Shown: positions 10,609 through 18,634 of the stretch, piece after piece | How the letters are laid out: the number at the start of each line of letters is the position of its first letter | How positions within the stretch are numbered: the first letter of the stretch is position 1 | NCBI RefSeq assembly: GCF_900090325.1 | Contig: NZ_FMHW01000002.1 | Location: 1,426,001-1,490,000 of the forward strand | Direction: 5' to 3' | Length of the DNA: 64,000 bases | Source of the DNA: Micromonospora pallida | GTDB taxonomy: Bacteria > Actinomycetota > Actinomycetes > Mycobacteriales > Micromonosporaceae | Notes under the pieces: generated by a model | The model's input: the letters and a program-made list of their open reading frames with translations, nothing else | Database searches by the model: none | What the model was told of the DNA's origin: nothing | Position numbers and translations under genes: made by a program

Positions 10609-10631
10609 CCCTGGCAGCGGGCTCGGACGGT

Positions 10632-11852
10632 TCAGAGGGTGAGGCGGTAGAGGGTCAGCGGGCGGCCGCTGGTGCCGGAGGCCAGGTTGCCGAGCCGTTC
10701 GGCCAGCCCGGCCAGTTCGAGGCGGTGCAGCATCCGTCGGGCGGTGCGCTGCTGCACCTTGAGATGGTCGGCCACCTCCCGGCTTGTCAGCGGCTCCTCG
10801 CCGGCCGCGGCACGGACCTCCCGCAGCCGCAGCAGCGTCGGCACCGACAGGCCGACCCGCTGCGCGATGACCGCCAGGTTGGCCTCGGCCGGCTGCGGCG
10901 TCGGCATGGTCGACTCCAGCACGATGTCGGTGTCGCCGCGCAGGGAGAGCACTGCCGTGATGGGCCCGACCCGGCGGGCCCGGCTCAGCGCGCGGCGCGC
11001 CAGGTTCTCCGCCTCCGCCGCGCTGCGGCCGAGGCCGAAGCCGATCTGGACGCGGTCGTGCCGGTCGGCGAGCCGACGCAGCATCGGCAACGTGGTGAAG
11101 CCCGCCGTCTCGTCGTGCAGCGGACCACGGGTGGTGACGATCAGATGCGTGTCCGGCGCGAACCTGGCCAGCGTGCCGCCGAGGGTGGCGACCTCCTTGA
11201 GCAGCCCGGCGTCGCCGTCGGAGAGGCTGGCCAGGCCGAGCGCGATCTGGGCGTCCTCCTGGGCCTGGCTGTCGGCGTGCAGCAGCAACTGGCGCAGCGC
11301 CGTGCGTACCGAGTGCACGGAGGGCGCGAGCCGGTACGCCGTCATCTCGTGGCGCAGCACCTCGTACACCGAACTGATGCAGGTGACGGCGACCTGGGCG
11401 CCGGCCCGGTGCTGCCGCCGGTGGAAGGCGACGACGTCGTCGGAGCTGAGCCCGCCCCGGTACGGCAGCGAGCGGACCCGGTCGACCGGCAGGCCCGCCT
11501 CGCCGAAGGTCGCCGCCACGTCCGTGCCGGTGACGGTGTCGATCGAGAGCCGGGTGACGTCGCGCCCGTCGCGCAGCAGCCGTACGGTGGCCTGCAACAG
11601 CGTGGCGCCGGTGTAGTCGACGAAGGCGGCCGGACGATGTAGGACGTTCGCCTCCCGGGCCAGGGTGTACGGCACGACGCCGGTGAACAGCCAGCCCTGG
11701 ACCTGGGCGCCGTGCGCCTCCACCAGGGCCGGCGCCTGTGACTCGTGGTAGTAGTGCAGTCGGCGGGCCGTGACGCCCGGCTGCTCCTCGCAGGTGGCTG
11801 CCACGTCGTCGACCAGGTCGTGCGGCCCGACGACCCCGATCTCGATGCTCAC
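10632..11852 (-). CDS. ligand-sensing transcriptional regulator with C-terminal winged helix
   Basis: A 406-residue protein not assigned to a named family. Residues 1-190 resemble a two-lobed sensor (GVVGPHDLVDDV start). Residues 190-310 contain a stretch (QIGFGLGRSAAEAENLARRA) reminiscent of the degenerate GGDEF-like domain of CdaR/PucR-type regulators. Residues 330-406 form a helix-turn-helix and wing (PLTSREVADHLKVQQRTARRML). No membrane segment or signal is present. It diverges from the DegT gene and operator D lies between the two starts, so it is the best candidate for binding the 18-bp operator family and controlling itself. The ligand is probably a pathway intermediate; this is inference. 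Confidence 0.7.
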   Translation of the reverse strand: MSIEIGVVGPHDLVDDVAATCEEQPGVTARRLHYYHESQAPALVEAHGAQVQGWLFTGVVPYTLAREANVLHRPAAFVDYTGATLLQATVRLLRDGRDVTRLSIDTVTGTDVAATFGEAGLPVDRVRSLPYRGGLSSDDVVAFHRRQHRAGAQVAVTCISSVYEVLRHEMTAYRLAPSVHSVRTALRQLLLHADSQAQEDAQIALGLASLSDGDAGLLKEVATLGGTLARFAPDTHLIVTTRGPLHDETAGFTTLPMLRRLADRHDRVQIGFGLGRSAAEAENLARRALSRARRVGPITAVLSLRGDTDIVLESTMPTPQPAEANLAVIAQRVGLSVPTLLRLREVRAAAGEEPLTSREVADHLKVQQRTARRMLHRLELAGLAERLGNLASGTSGRPLTLYRLTL

Positions 11853-11891
11853 AGCTGCCTCCTGAAGGGTTGCGTGTTCTGGTGGTCAAGA

Positions 11892-11909
11892 TTACGGTCA
11901 GGCCCGGTA
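11892..11909. promoter_or_regulatory. 18-bp operator, copy D
   Basis: TTACGG-TCAGGC-CCGGTA. It lies between the divergent regulator and DegT-family genes, 39 bases from the regulator start and 23 bases from the DegT start. It could control both. Confidence 0.65.
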
Positions 11910-11932
11910 TTCGTGAAACCCCGGGAGGATGC

Positions 11933-13105
11933 GTGTCGTTTCCCAGCATGGGCAGTGCCGACGGCCGGACCCTCGGCGAGGAGGAACTGGCCGGCGTCGC
12001 CCGCGTCCTCCAGTCGGGCATGCTCAGCTCCGTCTGGGGCACCGAGGTGAAGGCCCTGGAACGGGAGATGGCCGACCTGCACGGCGTCGCGCACGCCGTG
12101 GCCGCCAGCTCCGGTACGGCAGCCCTGCACCTGGCCGTCGCCGCCGTCGCCCCCGACCCCGGCGACGAGATCATCACCTCGCCGATCAGTGACTTCGGCA
12201 CCGTCGCGCCCATCCTCGCCCAGAACGCCGTGCCGGTCTTCGCCGACGTCGACCCGTACACCGGGAACCTGGACCCGGCGGCCGTCGCCGCCGCGATCGG
12301 ACCGCGCACGAAGGCGATCCTCGCGGTGCACCTCTTCGGCGCCACCGCCGACCTCCGCGCGGTGGCCGACGACGCCGGGGTGCCGCTGATCGAGGACTGC
12401 GCCCAGGCGTGGCTCGCCCGCTACCCCGACGGCACCCTCGCCGGCACCGCCGGCACGATCGGCTGCTTCAGCCTCCAGCAGTGGAAGCACATCACCTGCG
12501 GCGACGGCGGACTGACGATCACCGACGACCCGGTGCTGGCTCGGCGGATGCGGCTCTTCGCCGACAAGGGCTGGCCGCGCGACGGCGGCCGGCAGCACGC
12601 CAGCCTCGGCATGAACTACCGGATGACGGAGCTGGCCGGCGCGGTCGCCCGCGCCCAGCTCGCCAAGCTGCCCGGCGTGCTCGCCGACCGGCGCCGGACC
12701 GCGGCCCGGCTGCACGCCGCCCTGGCCGACCTGCCCGGCGTGCGCCTGCCCGCCGACGTCGACGCCCACGCCTGGTGGCTCTTCCCGATCGTGCTGGACC
12801 CGCCGCTGACCAACCGGGCGGTCGCCGCGCGGCTCGCCGCCGCCGGGATTCCGGCCCGCGCCGGCTACCTCGAGCAGCCGCTGCACTGCGCGCCGGTGCT
12901 CACCGAGGCCCCGGTGTACGGCGGCACCCGCTACCCGCTCACCGCGCCGCCCGCCGACAAGGTGCCCACCTACGGGCCGGGCCTCTGCCCGGCCGCCGAA
13001 CGGCTGATCGACTCGACCCTGCTGGTCGTCGACTGGAACGAGCGGTACACCGACGACCACGTCGACGAGATCGCGCAGGCCGTCCGCGCCGCCGTGACAG
13101 CATGA
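11933..13105 (+). CDS. DegT/DnrJ/EryC1/StrS family PLP enzyme
   Basis: A 390-residue fold-type I PLP protein of the sugar aminotransferase group. The PLP-binding Lys is K185 in QQWKHITCGDGG; the cofactor pocket also shows SSGTAALHLAVAA near residue 60 and EDCAQAW near residue 152. Such enzymes normally aminate a keto sugar using glutamate or glutamine; in a breakdown locus it may run in reverse or act as a dehydratase. The GTG at 11933 follows GGAGG by 4 bases; an in-frame ATG at 11948 is an alternative. The stop overlaps the next start (ATGA), opening a coupled four-gene operon behind operator D. Confidence 0.85.
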   Translation: MSFPSMGSADGRTLGEEELAGVARVLQSGMLSSVWGTEVKALEREMADLHGVAHAVAASSGTAALHLAVAAVAPDPGDEIITSPISDFGTVAPILAQNAVPVFADVDPYTGNLDPAAVAAAIGPRTKAILAVHLFGATADLRAVADDAGVPLIEDCAQAWLARYPDGTLAGTAGTIGCFSLQQWKHITCGDGGLTITDDPVLARRMRLFADKGWPRDGGRQHASLGMNYRMTELAGAVARAQLAKLPGVLADRRRTAARLHAALADLPGVRLPADVDAHAWWLFPIVLDPPLTNRAVAARLAAAGIPARAGYLEQPLHCAPVLTEAPVYGGTRYPLTAPPADKVPTYGPGLCPAAERLIDSTLLVVDWNERYTDDHVDEIAQAVRAAVTA

Positions 13106-14064
13106 TCATCGCCGATACCAGGGCGTCGCGTCCCGCGGAGCTGGCCCCGGCCGCCGCCGCGCTGCGGGACCGGCTGCGCTGGCGCCTCGTCGCCGCCGCC
13201 GCGACACCCATGGACGCCGCCGGTGCGATCGACCCCGCGCTGCTCGGCCGCTACCTGCGGGGGCTGGTGGACGACGGCGTGGACGCCCTCGCGGTACTCG
13301 CGCACACCGGACGCGGCCCCCACCTCGTCGAGATGGCCCGTGAACTGGTCACCCGGTGCGCGGTCGACACCGGCGTACCGGTCATCGTCGGAGTGGGCGG
13401 CCGGCCGGGGGAGCGCACCGACCAGGTCGCCGCCGAGGCCGCCCGCGCCGCCGACCTCGGCGCGGCCGGGGTGCTGGTCTTCCCGGTCGAGGCCGACCCG
13501 CTCGCCCACCACGACGCGATCTGGCGGGCCGCCGGGCTGCCGATGCTCGCCTTCGACCTCTACCTGCGGCCCTACCGTCCGGCGGACCTGGCCGACCTGC
13601 TCGCCCACCCCGGCGTCGCCGGGGTCAAGGTCGCCCGGCTGCACGACGCGGTGGCCTGCCAGGCGGCGCTCGCCTCCGCCCACGCCGCCGACCGTCTCGC
13701 CATCACCGGGGAGGACCGCATGTTCGGCCCGTCCCTCATGTGGGGCGCGCAGGCCGCCCTGGTCGGCCTCGCCGCCGCCGCGGTGCCCGTCACCGCCGAG
13801 GTGCTCCGGGCCTTCGCGGAGCAGCGGTACGCCGACTTCGTCGCCGCCTCCGCGCGCCTGGACCGGCTCGCCGAGGTGACCTTCACCGAGCCGATGGAGG
13901 GCTACGTGCGCCGGATGCTCTGGATCGCCGCCGCCGAGGGACGGATCCCGGCCGCGTACGCCGTCGACCCGTACGGCCCGGTGTTGCCCGCCGACGACCG
14001 GGCCCGGGTGCTCGCGGTGGCTCGCCGTGGTGCTGGGGCTGGTGGCCCGGCGGGGCGGCCGTGA
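13102..14064 (+). CDS. dihydrodipicolinate synthase family lyase/aldolase (second copy)
   Basis: A 320-residue DapA/NAL-fold protein, clearly different in sequence from the copy at 9511. The Schiff-base Lys is K176 in GVKVARLHDAV and the Tyr is in FDLYLRPYR. A DRMFGPSLMWGA segment matches the region lining the barrel mouth. The start ATG overlaps the DegT stop and the end overlaps the next start (GTGA), so it is translated as part of a chain. The last 15 residues (RRGAGAGGPAGRP) are low complexity. Likely cleaves or dehydrates a keto acid of the pathway. Confidence 0.82.
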   Translation: MIIADTRASRPAELAPAAAALRDRLRWRLVAAAATPMDAAGAIDPALLGRYLRGLVDDGVDALAVLAHTGRGPHLVEMARELVTRCAVDTGVPVIVGVGGRPGERTDQVAAEAARAADLGAAGVLVFPVEADPLAHHDAIWRAAGLPMLAFDLYLRPYRPADLADLLAHPGVAGVKVARLHDAVACQAALASAHAADRLAITGEDRMFGPSLMWGAQAALVGLAAAAVPVTAEVLRAFAEQRYADFVAASARLDRLAEVTFTEPMEGYVRRMLWIAAAEGRIPAAYAVDPYGPVLPADDRARVLAVARRGAGAGGPAGRP

Positions 14065-14798
14065 CGGGCCCGTTCACCGCCGGCGACCTGCCCACCGTCA
14101 CCCTCGACGTCGACGTGCTGGTCGGCCGGTACGCCGACCGTCCCGGACCCACCGGCGACCCCCGGCAGGTGGCCGCCGCCCTGGCCGCCAACGGGATCGG
14201 CCGGGCGGCCGTGGCCAGCCTGCGGGCCGCCCTGTTCGACATGACCACCGGCAACGACGAGGCGGCGGCCCTCGCCGGCCCGGACGTGCTCCCGGTGGGT
14301 GGAGTCGACCTGCGTGACCCGCTCGGAGCCGAGCGGGAGGTGGTCCGGCTGGCCGAGCGGGGCTTCCGCGCGGTGCGGCTCTTCCCCGACGAGCAGAAGG
14401 TCGAGGCGGACTTCCCCTCCGTGCGGCACGTCGCCCGCCGCGCCACCGAGGCCGGGCTGGTCGTGCTGACCGGTGGCGACGTCCGCCGGTTCTGGCGTCC
14501 GCTGGCCGGGGCCACCGTCGTCTTCCTCGACACGCACTTCTACCACCTGGGCGACTTCGTGGTGGCCGCCCGTGACGAACCGGGCTTCCACACCTCCACC
14601 CGCCTGCTCAACTCGCCCGACGCGCTGGAGACCGTCGCGGAACACCTCGGCGTCGAGCGCCTGCTCTACGGCTCCCGGACGCCCTGGTACGAGGCCGTCG
14701 TGCCCCGGCTCCGGCTGGCCCGCAGCGGCCTCACCCCGGCCGAGGTGGCCGCCGTGGCGGGCGGCAACGCCCAGCGGATCCTGGAGCCGCCGACATGA
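14061..14798 (+). CDS. amidohydrolase-like protein lacking metal ligands
   Basis: A 245-residue protein with the TIM-barrel outline of the amidohydrolase 2 family but without its metal site. Where the family has an HxH pair after the first strand it reads TLDVDVLVG. Where a catalytic Asp follows the last strand (GTD or GSD) it reads LLYGSRTPWYEA. The C-terminal helix pattern (AEVAAVAGGNAQRIL) is kept. The GTG start overlaps the preceding stop and the stop overlaps the next ATG. It directly precedes a paralogue with a full metal site, so a structural or regulatory partner role is possible. Function is not known. Confidence 0.7.
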   Translation: MTGPFTAGDLPTVTLDVDVLVGRYADRPGPTGDPRQVAAALAANGIGRAAVASLRAALFDMTTGNDEAAALAGPDVLPVGGVDLRDPLGAEREVVRLAERGFRAVRLFPDEQKVEADFPSVRHVARRATEAGLVVLTGGDVRRFWRPLAGATVVFLDTHFYHLGDFVVAARDEPGFHTSTRLLNSPDALETVAEHLGVERLLYGSRTPWYEAVVPRLRLARSGLTPAEVAAVAGGNAQRILEPPT

Positions 14799-14842
14799 TC
14801 ATCGACGTGCACGCCCACTGGATCCCAAGGCCGTCAGCATGA
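14795..14842 (+). pseudogene. 15-codon start fragment of an amidohydrolase gene
   Basis: An ATG overlapping the previous stop opens a frame for MIIDVHAHWIPRPSA that ends in a TGA overlapping the ATG of the real amidohydrolase. Its first nine residues equal those of the downstream protein. It is either a scar of a duplicated or deleted gene or a coupling minicistron that hands ribosomes from one gene to the next. Confidence 0.6.
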
Positions 14843-14865
14843 TCATCGACGTGCACGCCCACTGG
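14795..14865 (+). repeat. 27-bp direct repeat at a gene start, 44-bp period
   Basis: Bases 14795-14821 and 14839-14865 are identical and both begin with an ATG. The 17 bases between them are unique. The second copy starts the functional amidohydrolase gene. Confidence 0.95.
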
Positions 14866-15573
14866 GGACCGTGGTTCTTCAGCATGGACGTCGGCGACCT
14901 CGCCACCAACCTCGCGGTGATGGACCGCTACGGCATCGACCTCGCCGTCGTGTCGGCCACCGAGGCGGTGATCTACGACGTGACCGCCGGCAACCGGGCG
15001 ATGGCCCGGACGCTGGAGCGCAGCGAACGGCTGCTCGGCTATCTCACGGTCAACCCGCGCCGCCTCGACGACGCCGAACGGGACCTGCGCGAGCTGCTGC
15101 CCACCGGACGCTTCGTCGGCGTGAAGATCCACACCGACTACGCCGACTCCCCGGTGACCTCCCCGCAGACCCGGGCGGCGCTGGAACTGGTCGCCGCGCA
15201 CGACCTGCCCGCCCTGGTGCACACCTGGAACGCCACTCCGCTGGACCTGGCCCAGGCCTGCGTGGACATCCCCACCTTGCGGGCCATCGCCGGGCACATG
15301 GGCGCCAACGGCTGGCGGCACGCGATCGAGGCGGCGAACGCGGTCGACCGGCTCTGGCTCGAACCGTGCTTCTCGCACACCGAGGCGGGACGCTTCGCCG
15401 CGGTCGCCGCGGCGGTCGACCCCCGGCGGCTGCTGTTCGGCACCGACGCCACGCTGATCGACCCGGCCGCCGCGTACGGGGCGGTGCTCGCCGCCGACCT
15501 GGATCCGGAGCTGGCCGAACGGGTCGCCTGGCGCAACGCCGCCGACCTGTTCCGCCTCGACGTCACCGGTTGA
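14839..15573 (+). CDS. amidohydrolase family (amidohydrolase 2) metal-dependent hydrolase or decarboxylase
   Basis: A 244-residue TIM-barrel enzyme with a complete metal site: H6 and H8 in DVHAH, a His in VKIHTDY, a His in LVHTWN, a His in AGHMG and D203 in LLFGTDAT. The family includes lactonases, decarboxylases and other hydrolases acting on small acids; at 244 residues this one is compact. The ATG at 14839 is chosen because the upstream duplicate ATG at 14795 runs into a stop. It ends the operator-D operon. A lactonase step in sugar-acid breakdown would fit, but this is inference. Confidence 0.85.
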   Translation: MIIDVHAHWGPWFFSMDVGDLATNLAVMDRYGIDLAVVSATEAVIYDVTAGNRAMARTLERSERLLGYLTVNPRRLDDAERDLRELLPTGRFVGVKIHTDYADSPVTSPQTRAALELVAAHDLPALVHTWNATPLDLAQACVDIPTLRAIAGHMGANGWRHAIEAANAVDRLWLEPCFSHTEAGRFAAVAAAVDPRRLLFGTDATLIDPAAAYGAVLAADLDPELAERVAWRNAADLFRLDVTG

Positions 15574-15718
15574 GGTCACCTGCCGACCCGCACCCGCATC
15601 GACCACGGTCCGAAAACCCCTTTCGGTCGCTCCCGTATGGCCTGGGACACTACGGATCACGGGGAACTCCGCCGTCTATCGGATCCACACCGGTGACGAC
15701 CTCGACGCCGCGTCCGCC

Positions 15719-16291
15719 ATGGCCCAGCGCCTGCTGGCCCTCGCCTGGACCGGCTGCGGCTGCCCGAAGGACATCCTGGCCCGCGTGGAAACCGACACGC
15801 GGGGGCTGGACCGTTACCTGGGCGTCGGCCCCGACGTGTCGCTGACCATTCCGGCCGCCCTGCTGCAGCGGACCTGGAGCGTTCTGGAGCCTTGGCTTCC
15901 GGCGGACGAGCGGCCGAGCGTCGGGCGGGACGGCAGCGCGTACGTGATCACGGATCTGACGACCGAGGTCGTGGCGGCGCTCCGGCAGGTCCCGCCGATC
16001 CGCGCCGAGATCCTCATCCACGAGCATCCGCTGCCGAACGACCTGGCCGACACCATCCTGGCCGCCGTGGCCACGGACCGCGCGTCGATCTCGTGGGACG
16101 TCTGCTGGCCGGGTAACCACACCCGGACTGGCTTCCAACTCGCCATCAACGGCGTGGAACTGTGGCACACCCCGGCGCCGCCCGGCCACAGCCTCTACGT
16201 CCACGTGCATCCGGCGCGGCCCGACCTCGCGTACGACCTCGCGGCGGCGGTCGGGGGCCAGGTGTTGGGCGAGCCCGCGCTGGGCTGGTGA
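15719..16291 (+). CDS. hypothetical protein
   Basis: A 190-residue soluble protein that I do not recognise. It is rich in Trp and acidic residues, without a signal or membrane segment. The frame is open for some distance upstream of the ATG at 15719 with residues that look protein-like, but no other start codon is present there, so the true N terminus is uncertain. No good ribosome site is visible. It lies 145 bases after the amidohydrolase gene and converges with the propeller gene. Coding-type third-position GC supports it being a gene. Confidence 0.6.
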   Translation: MAQRLLALAWTGCGCPKDILARVETDTRGLDRYLGVGPDVSLTIPAALLQRTWSVLEPWLPADERPSVGRDGSAYVITDLTTEVVAALRQVPPIRAEILIHEHPLPNDLADTILAAVATDRASISWDVCWPGNHTRTGFQLAINGVELWHTPAPPGHSLYVHVHPARPDLAYDLAAAVGGQVLGEPALGW

Positions 16292-16409
16292 GAACAGCAG
16301 GGTGAGGGCGAGCTGGCGGCTGAGGAAGTGGTGTCGTACCTGCTCGGGTGCCGTCTGTTCGGCGTCGGGCCGCGTCCCGCTACCGGAACGCGTCCCCCAC
16401 CCTGTTGCG

Positions 16410-18368
16410 CTACTTCTTTGGCAGGGGGAAGTGGGCCAGGTCGTTGCCGAGCATGCCCCAGGTGGACCTGCCGTCCGGGGTGAAGTGGAACGACGGGTTG
16501 TTGTACCAGCCGCGCGGCACGTTGTCGTACAGCGTGGTGACCTCGCCGCCGGGGACGGTCGGCAGTTCGCAGATGTCGTTCGTCCAGTGCACCCAGGAGA
16601 AGACCCGACCGTCGACCCCGTTGAACTGGCCGTAGCCGCCGAGGTCGCCCTCCATCACGATGGTGCGGGTGTGCAGGTCGTAGGCGAACCACGCGCCGCG
16701 CGGGCGGCGGCCCATCGCGTAGAGCAGGTTGCCCACCACGTGGAGGCTCTCGTACGACAGCCAGTCGGGCTTGATCTCCTCCCGCCACAGCAGCTGTCGC
16801 GTGACGATGTCCACGGCCGCCACCTGGGCGACCTTGCGGATGGGCCCGCTGGTGCCCTCGCCGTATGTGTCTCCGACGATGTACGCGGTGGTGCCCTGCA
16901 CGACGACGTCCATGACGCTCTGCTCGGGCAGGAACTCCCGGTGCGTGTCGAAGGTGTTGTCGGTCAGGTCGACGAAGGTCAGCGCGCCGGTGTGCTTGGT
17001 GGTCTGCGGGCTGGACGCGACGATCAGCTGGTTGCGCGGCTTGTCGTGGTGGATCCGCTTGGTGCGCAACTGCTCGTTGCCGAGCAGCCCCAGCACCGTG
17101 ATGGTGTAGCTGTCCGGGTCGACCGAGACGATCTGCGTGCTCGGGTACAGGCCCGCGTACACGACGCCGGCCTTGCCCTCGGCCATCGCCTTGACCTCGC
17201 CGTTGATGTCGAAACGGTCGCTCGTGCCGGTCTCGGGGCGGTGCACCGTCATGGCGTAGTGCCCGCCGACCCAGATCGTGTTACGGGTGTGCCGCATCAT
17301 CGACTGGATGGTCTCCGGGTAGCCGAAGCCGCGGGTGGCGGTTTGCCACACCGTCGCCGGGCCACCGGGGGTCGCCTTCCACACGTGCCCCAACCCGCTG
17401 ACGCCGAGCAGCGCCCCACCGGGCAGCGGGGCGAGCAACTGGTTCTCCACGTCGGCGAGGGGCTGGCCCACCTTGGTCAGGCCGTCGGGCGTCACCTCGT
17501 ACAGGTTGGTGGTCAGTCGGCACAGCGCGTACACCTTGCCGTCGCTGCCGACGGTGACCTGGTCGACGTAGCGGTCCTCCACCGGGATGTCCCGGGAGAC
17601 CCGCTCGGAGCCGTCGCGGCGGAAGGAGATCAGCTGTCGGCCGCTGGCGACGTAGATGATCCCGTCCTTGACGGTCATGTCGAGGATGCCCACGGGGGAG
17701 GAGCTGAGGTGCGGCGTCAGGTTGGTCGGTGTGCCGCCGGCCTTCGGCCAGACCAGGAGGGTGCCGGGGGCGGCCGAGCCGCCGTAGACGTACTCGTCGT
17801 CGACCGCCACGGCCGCCGCGTACTGCGAGGTCGAGATCCGGCCGTACGTCTCGACGGTGGCGTCGGCCAGCCGGATCCGCTTCACCGTGCAGTCCGGGTA
17901 CGTGCCGACGTACAGGTGCTCTCCGTGCACCACCATGTCGTAGTACCAGGTGGTCGCCCCGCCGGCCCGCGCCCAGGCCACGACCTCCCGGGTCTGTGGG
18001 TCGTACCGGTAGACGTGGGCGCTGCCGGCCGGGCCGATGTAGACGTACCTGCCGTCCGCGGCGGCCTTCTGGCCACCGTTGCTGGGAATCACCAGATCCA
18101 CGATGGCGTGGTTCTCGCCGGTGTGGACGTCGAACTCACCGAGGCGCATCTTCCCCTCGGGGGTGTTGAAGCGTGAGGTGATGAAGACACGGTCGCCGAC
18201 GACGGCGGCACCGCGTACAGCGGCGGTCAAAGAGGCGGGACCGAAATTGGTCGGGGTGAGGGCGTCGTCCGCCGCAGCGGCCGGCGAGGAGAGCACGCCC
18301 TGCCCGACTGCCAGGGAAGCCGTGGTGGCGGCGCTACCCGCGAGGAGTGCTCGACGGCTGAGGGGCAT
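16410..18368 (-). CDS. Tat-exported beta-propeller protein
   Basis: A 652-residue secreted protein. The N terminus is a twin-arginine signal (MPLSRRALLAGSAATTA) ending near an AAAA cleavage region at about residue 33. The rest consists of repeated blade-like units of 40-50 residues with GDRVFI, GRYVYIG, GEHLYVG and similar strands, typical of PQQ or WD-type propellers. No catalytic motif is recognised. It is the only member of the locus predicted to be outside the membrane besides the binding lipoprotein and has its own copy of the operator 24 bases upstream. A lyase or substrate-binding role on the extracellular polymer is plausible but unproven. Confidence 0.8.
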   Translation of the reverse strand: MPLSRRALLAGSAATTASLAVGQGVLSSPAAAADDALTPTNFGPASLTAAVRGAAVVGDRVFITSRFNTPEGKMRLGEFDVHTGENHAIVDLVIPSNGGQKAAADGRYVYIGPAGSAHVYRYDPQTREVVAWARAGGATTWYYDMVVHGEHLYVGTYPDCTVKRIRLADATVETYGRISTSQYAAAVAVDDEYVYGGSAAPGTLLVWPKAGGTPTNLTPHLSSSPVGILDMTVKDGIIYVASGRQLISFRRDGSERVSRDIPVEDRYVDQVTVGSDGKVYALCRLTTNLYEVTPDGLTKVGQPLADVENQLLAPLPGGALLGVSGLGHVWKATPGGPATVWQTATRGFGYPETIQSMMRHTRNTIWVGGHYAMTVHRPETGTSDRFDINGEVKAMAEGKAGVVYAGLYPSTQIVSVDPDSYTITVLGLLGNEQLRTKRIHHDKPRNQLIVASSPQTTKHTGALTFVDLTDNTFDTHREFLPEQSVMDVVVQGTTAYIVGDTYGEGTSGPIRKVAQVAAVDIVTRQLLWREEIKPDWLSYESLHVVGNLLYAMGRRPRGAWFAYDLHTRTIVMEGDLGGYGQFNGVDGRVFSWVHWTNDICELPTVPGGEVTTLYDNVPRGWYNNPSFHFTPDGRSTWGMLGNDLAHFPLPKK

Positions 18369-18392
18369 TGGCGTCTCCGTTCGTCAACACTA

Positions 18393-18410
18393 TTACGGCC
18401 CGGACCCTAA
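18393..18410. promoter_or_regulatory. 18-bp operator, copy B
   Basis: TTACGG-CCCGGA-CCCTAA. It lies 24 bases upstream of the propeller start codon on the minus strand and shares its central hexamer with copy A. Confidence 0.65.
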
Positions 18411-18483
18411 TGAGCGACGTGGAGCCCGTCAAGGGTGCACACGAGCGCCGCCCACAGCCACCCCGCCCGGGAGCGCAACCATG

Positions 18484-18559
18484 CGTCGATCATGGAGTTG
18501 TGGCGCCTGACGAGTGATGATTGTCGGATTTCGGCGGTGCCCAAAGTCCATGATCGACG
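18484..18559. repeat. palindrome-ended intergenic repeat, family I, copy 1
   Basis: A 76-bp element whose 12-bp ends are inverted (CGTCGATCATGG and CCATGATCGACG). Near the ends it shares GAGTTGTGGCG and GGTGCCCAAAGT with the copy at 55097-55173, while the middle differs. No gene is inside. It resembles a REP-type or miniature mobile element. Confidence 0.85.
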
Positions 18560-18566
18560 TGACGAA

Positions 18567-18618
18567 ACGGCCCCTGGCCCGGCCCGCCACGACAGGGCGG
18601 GACCGGGCCAGGGGCCGT
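18567..18618 (-). terminator. hairpin terminator of the siderophore operon
   Basis: A long stem of 16 perfect pairs (18567-18582 with 18603-18618), extended by an inner 6-bp pairing with a two-base bulge. It is located 17 bases past the stop of the binding-protein gene. Confidence 0.85.
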
Positions 18619-18634
18619 TCGGCAGGGGAGGCGA

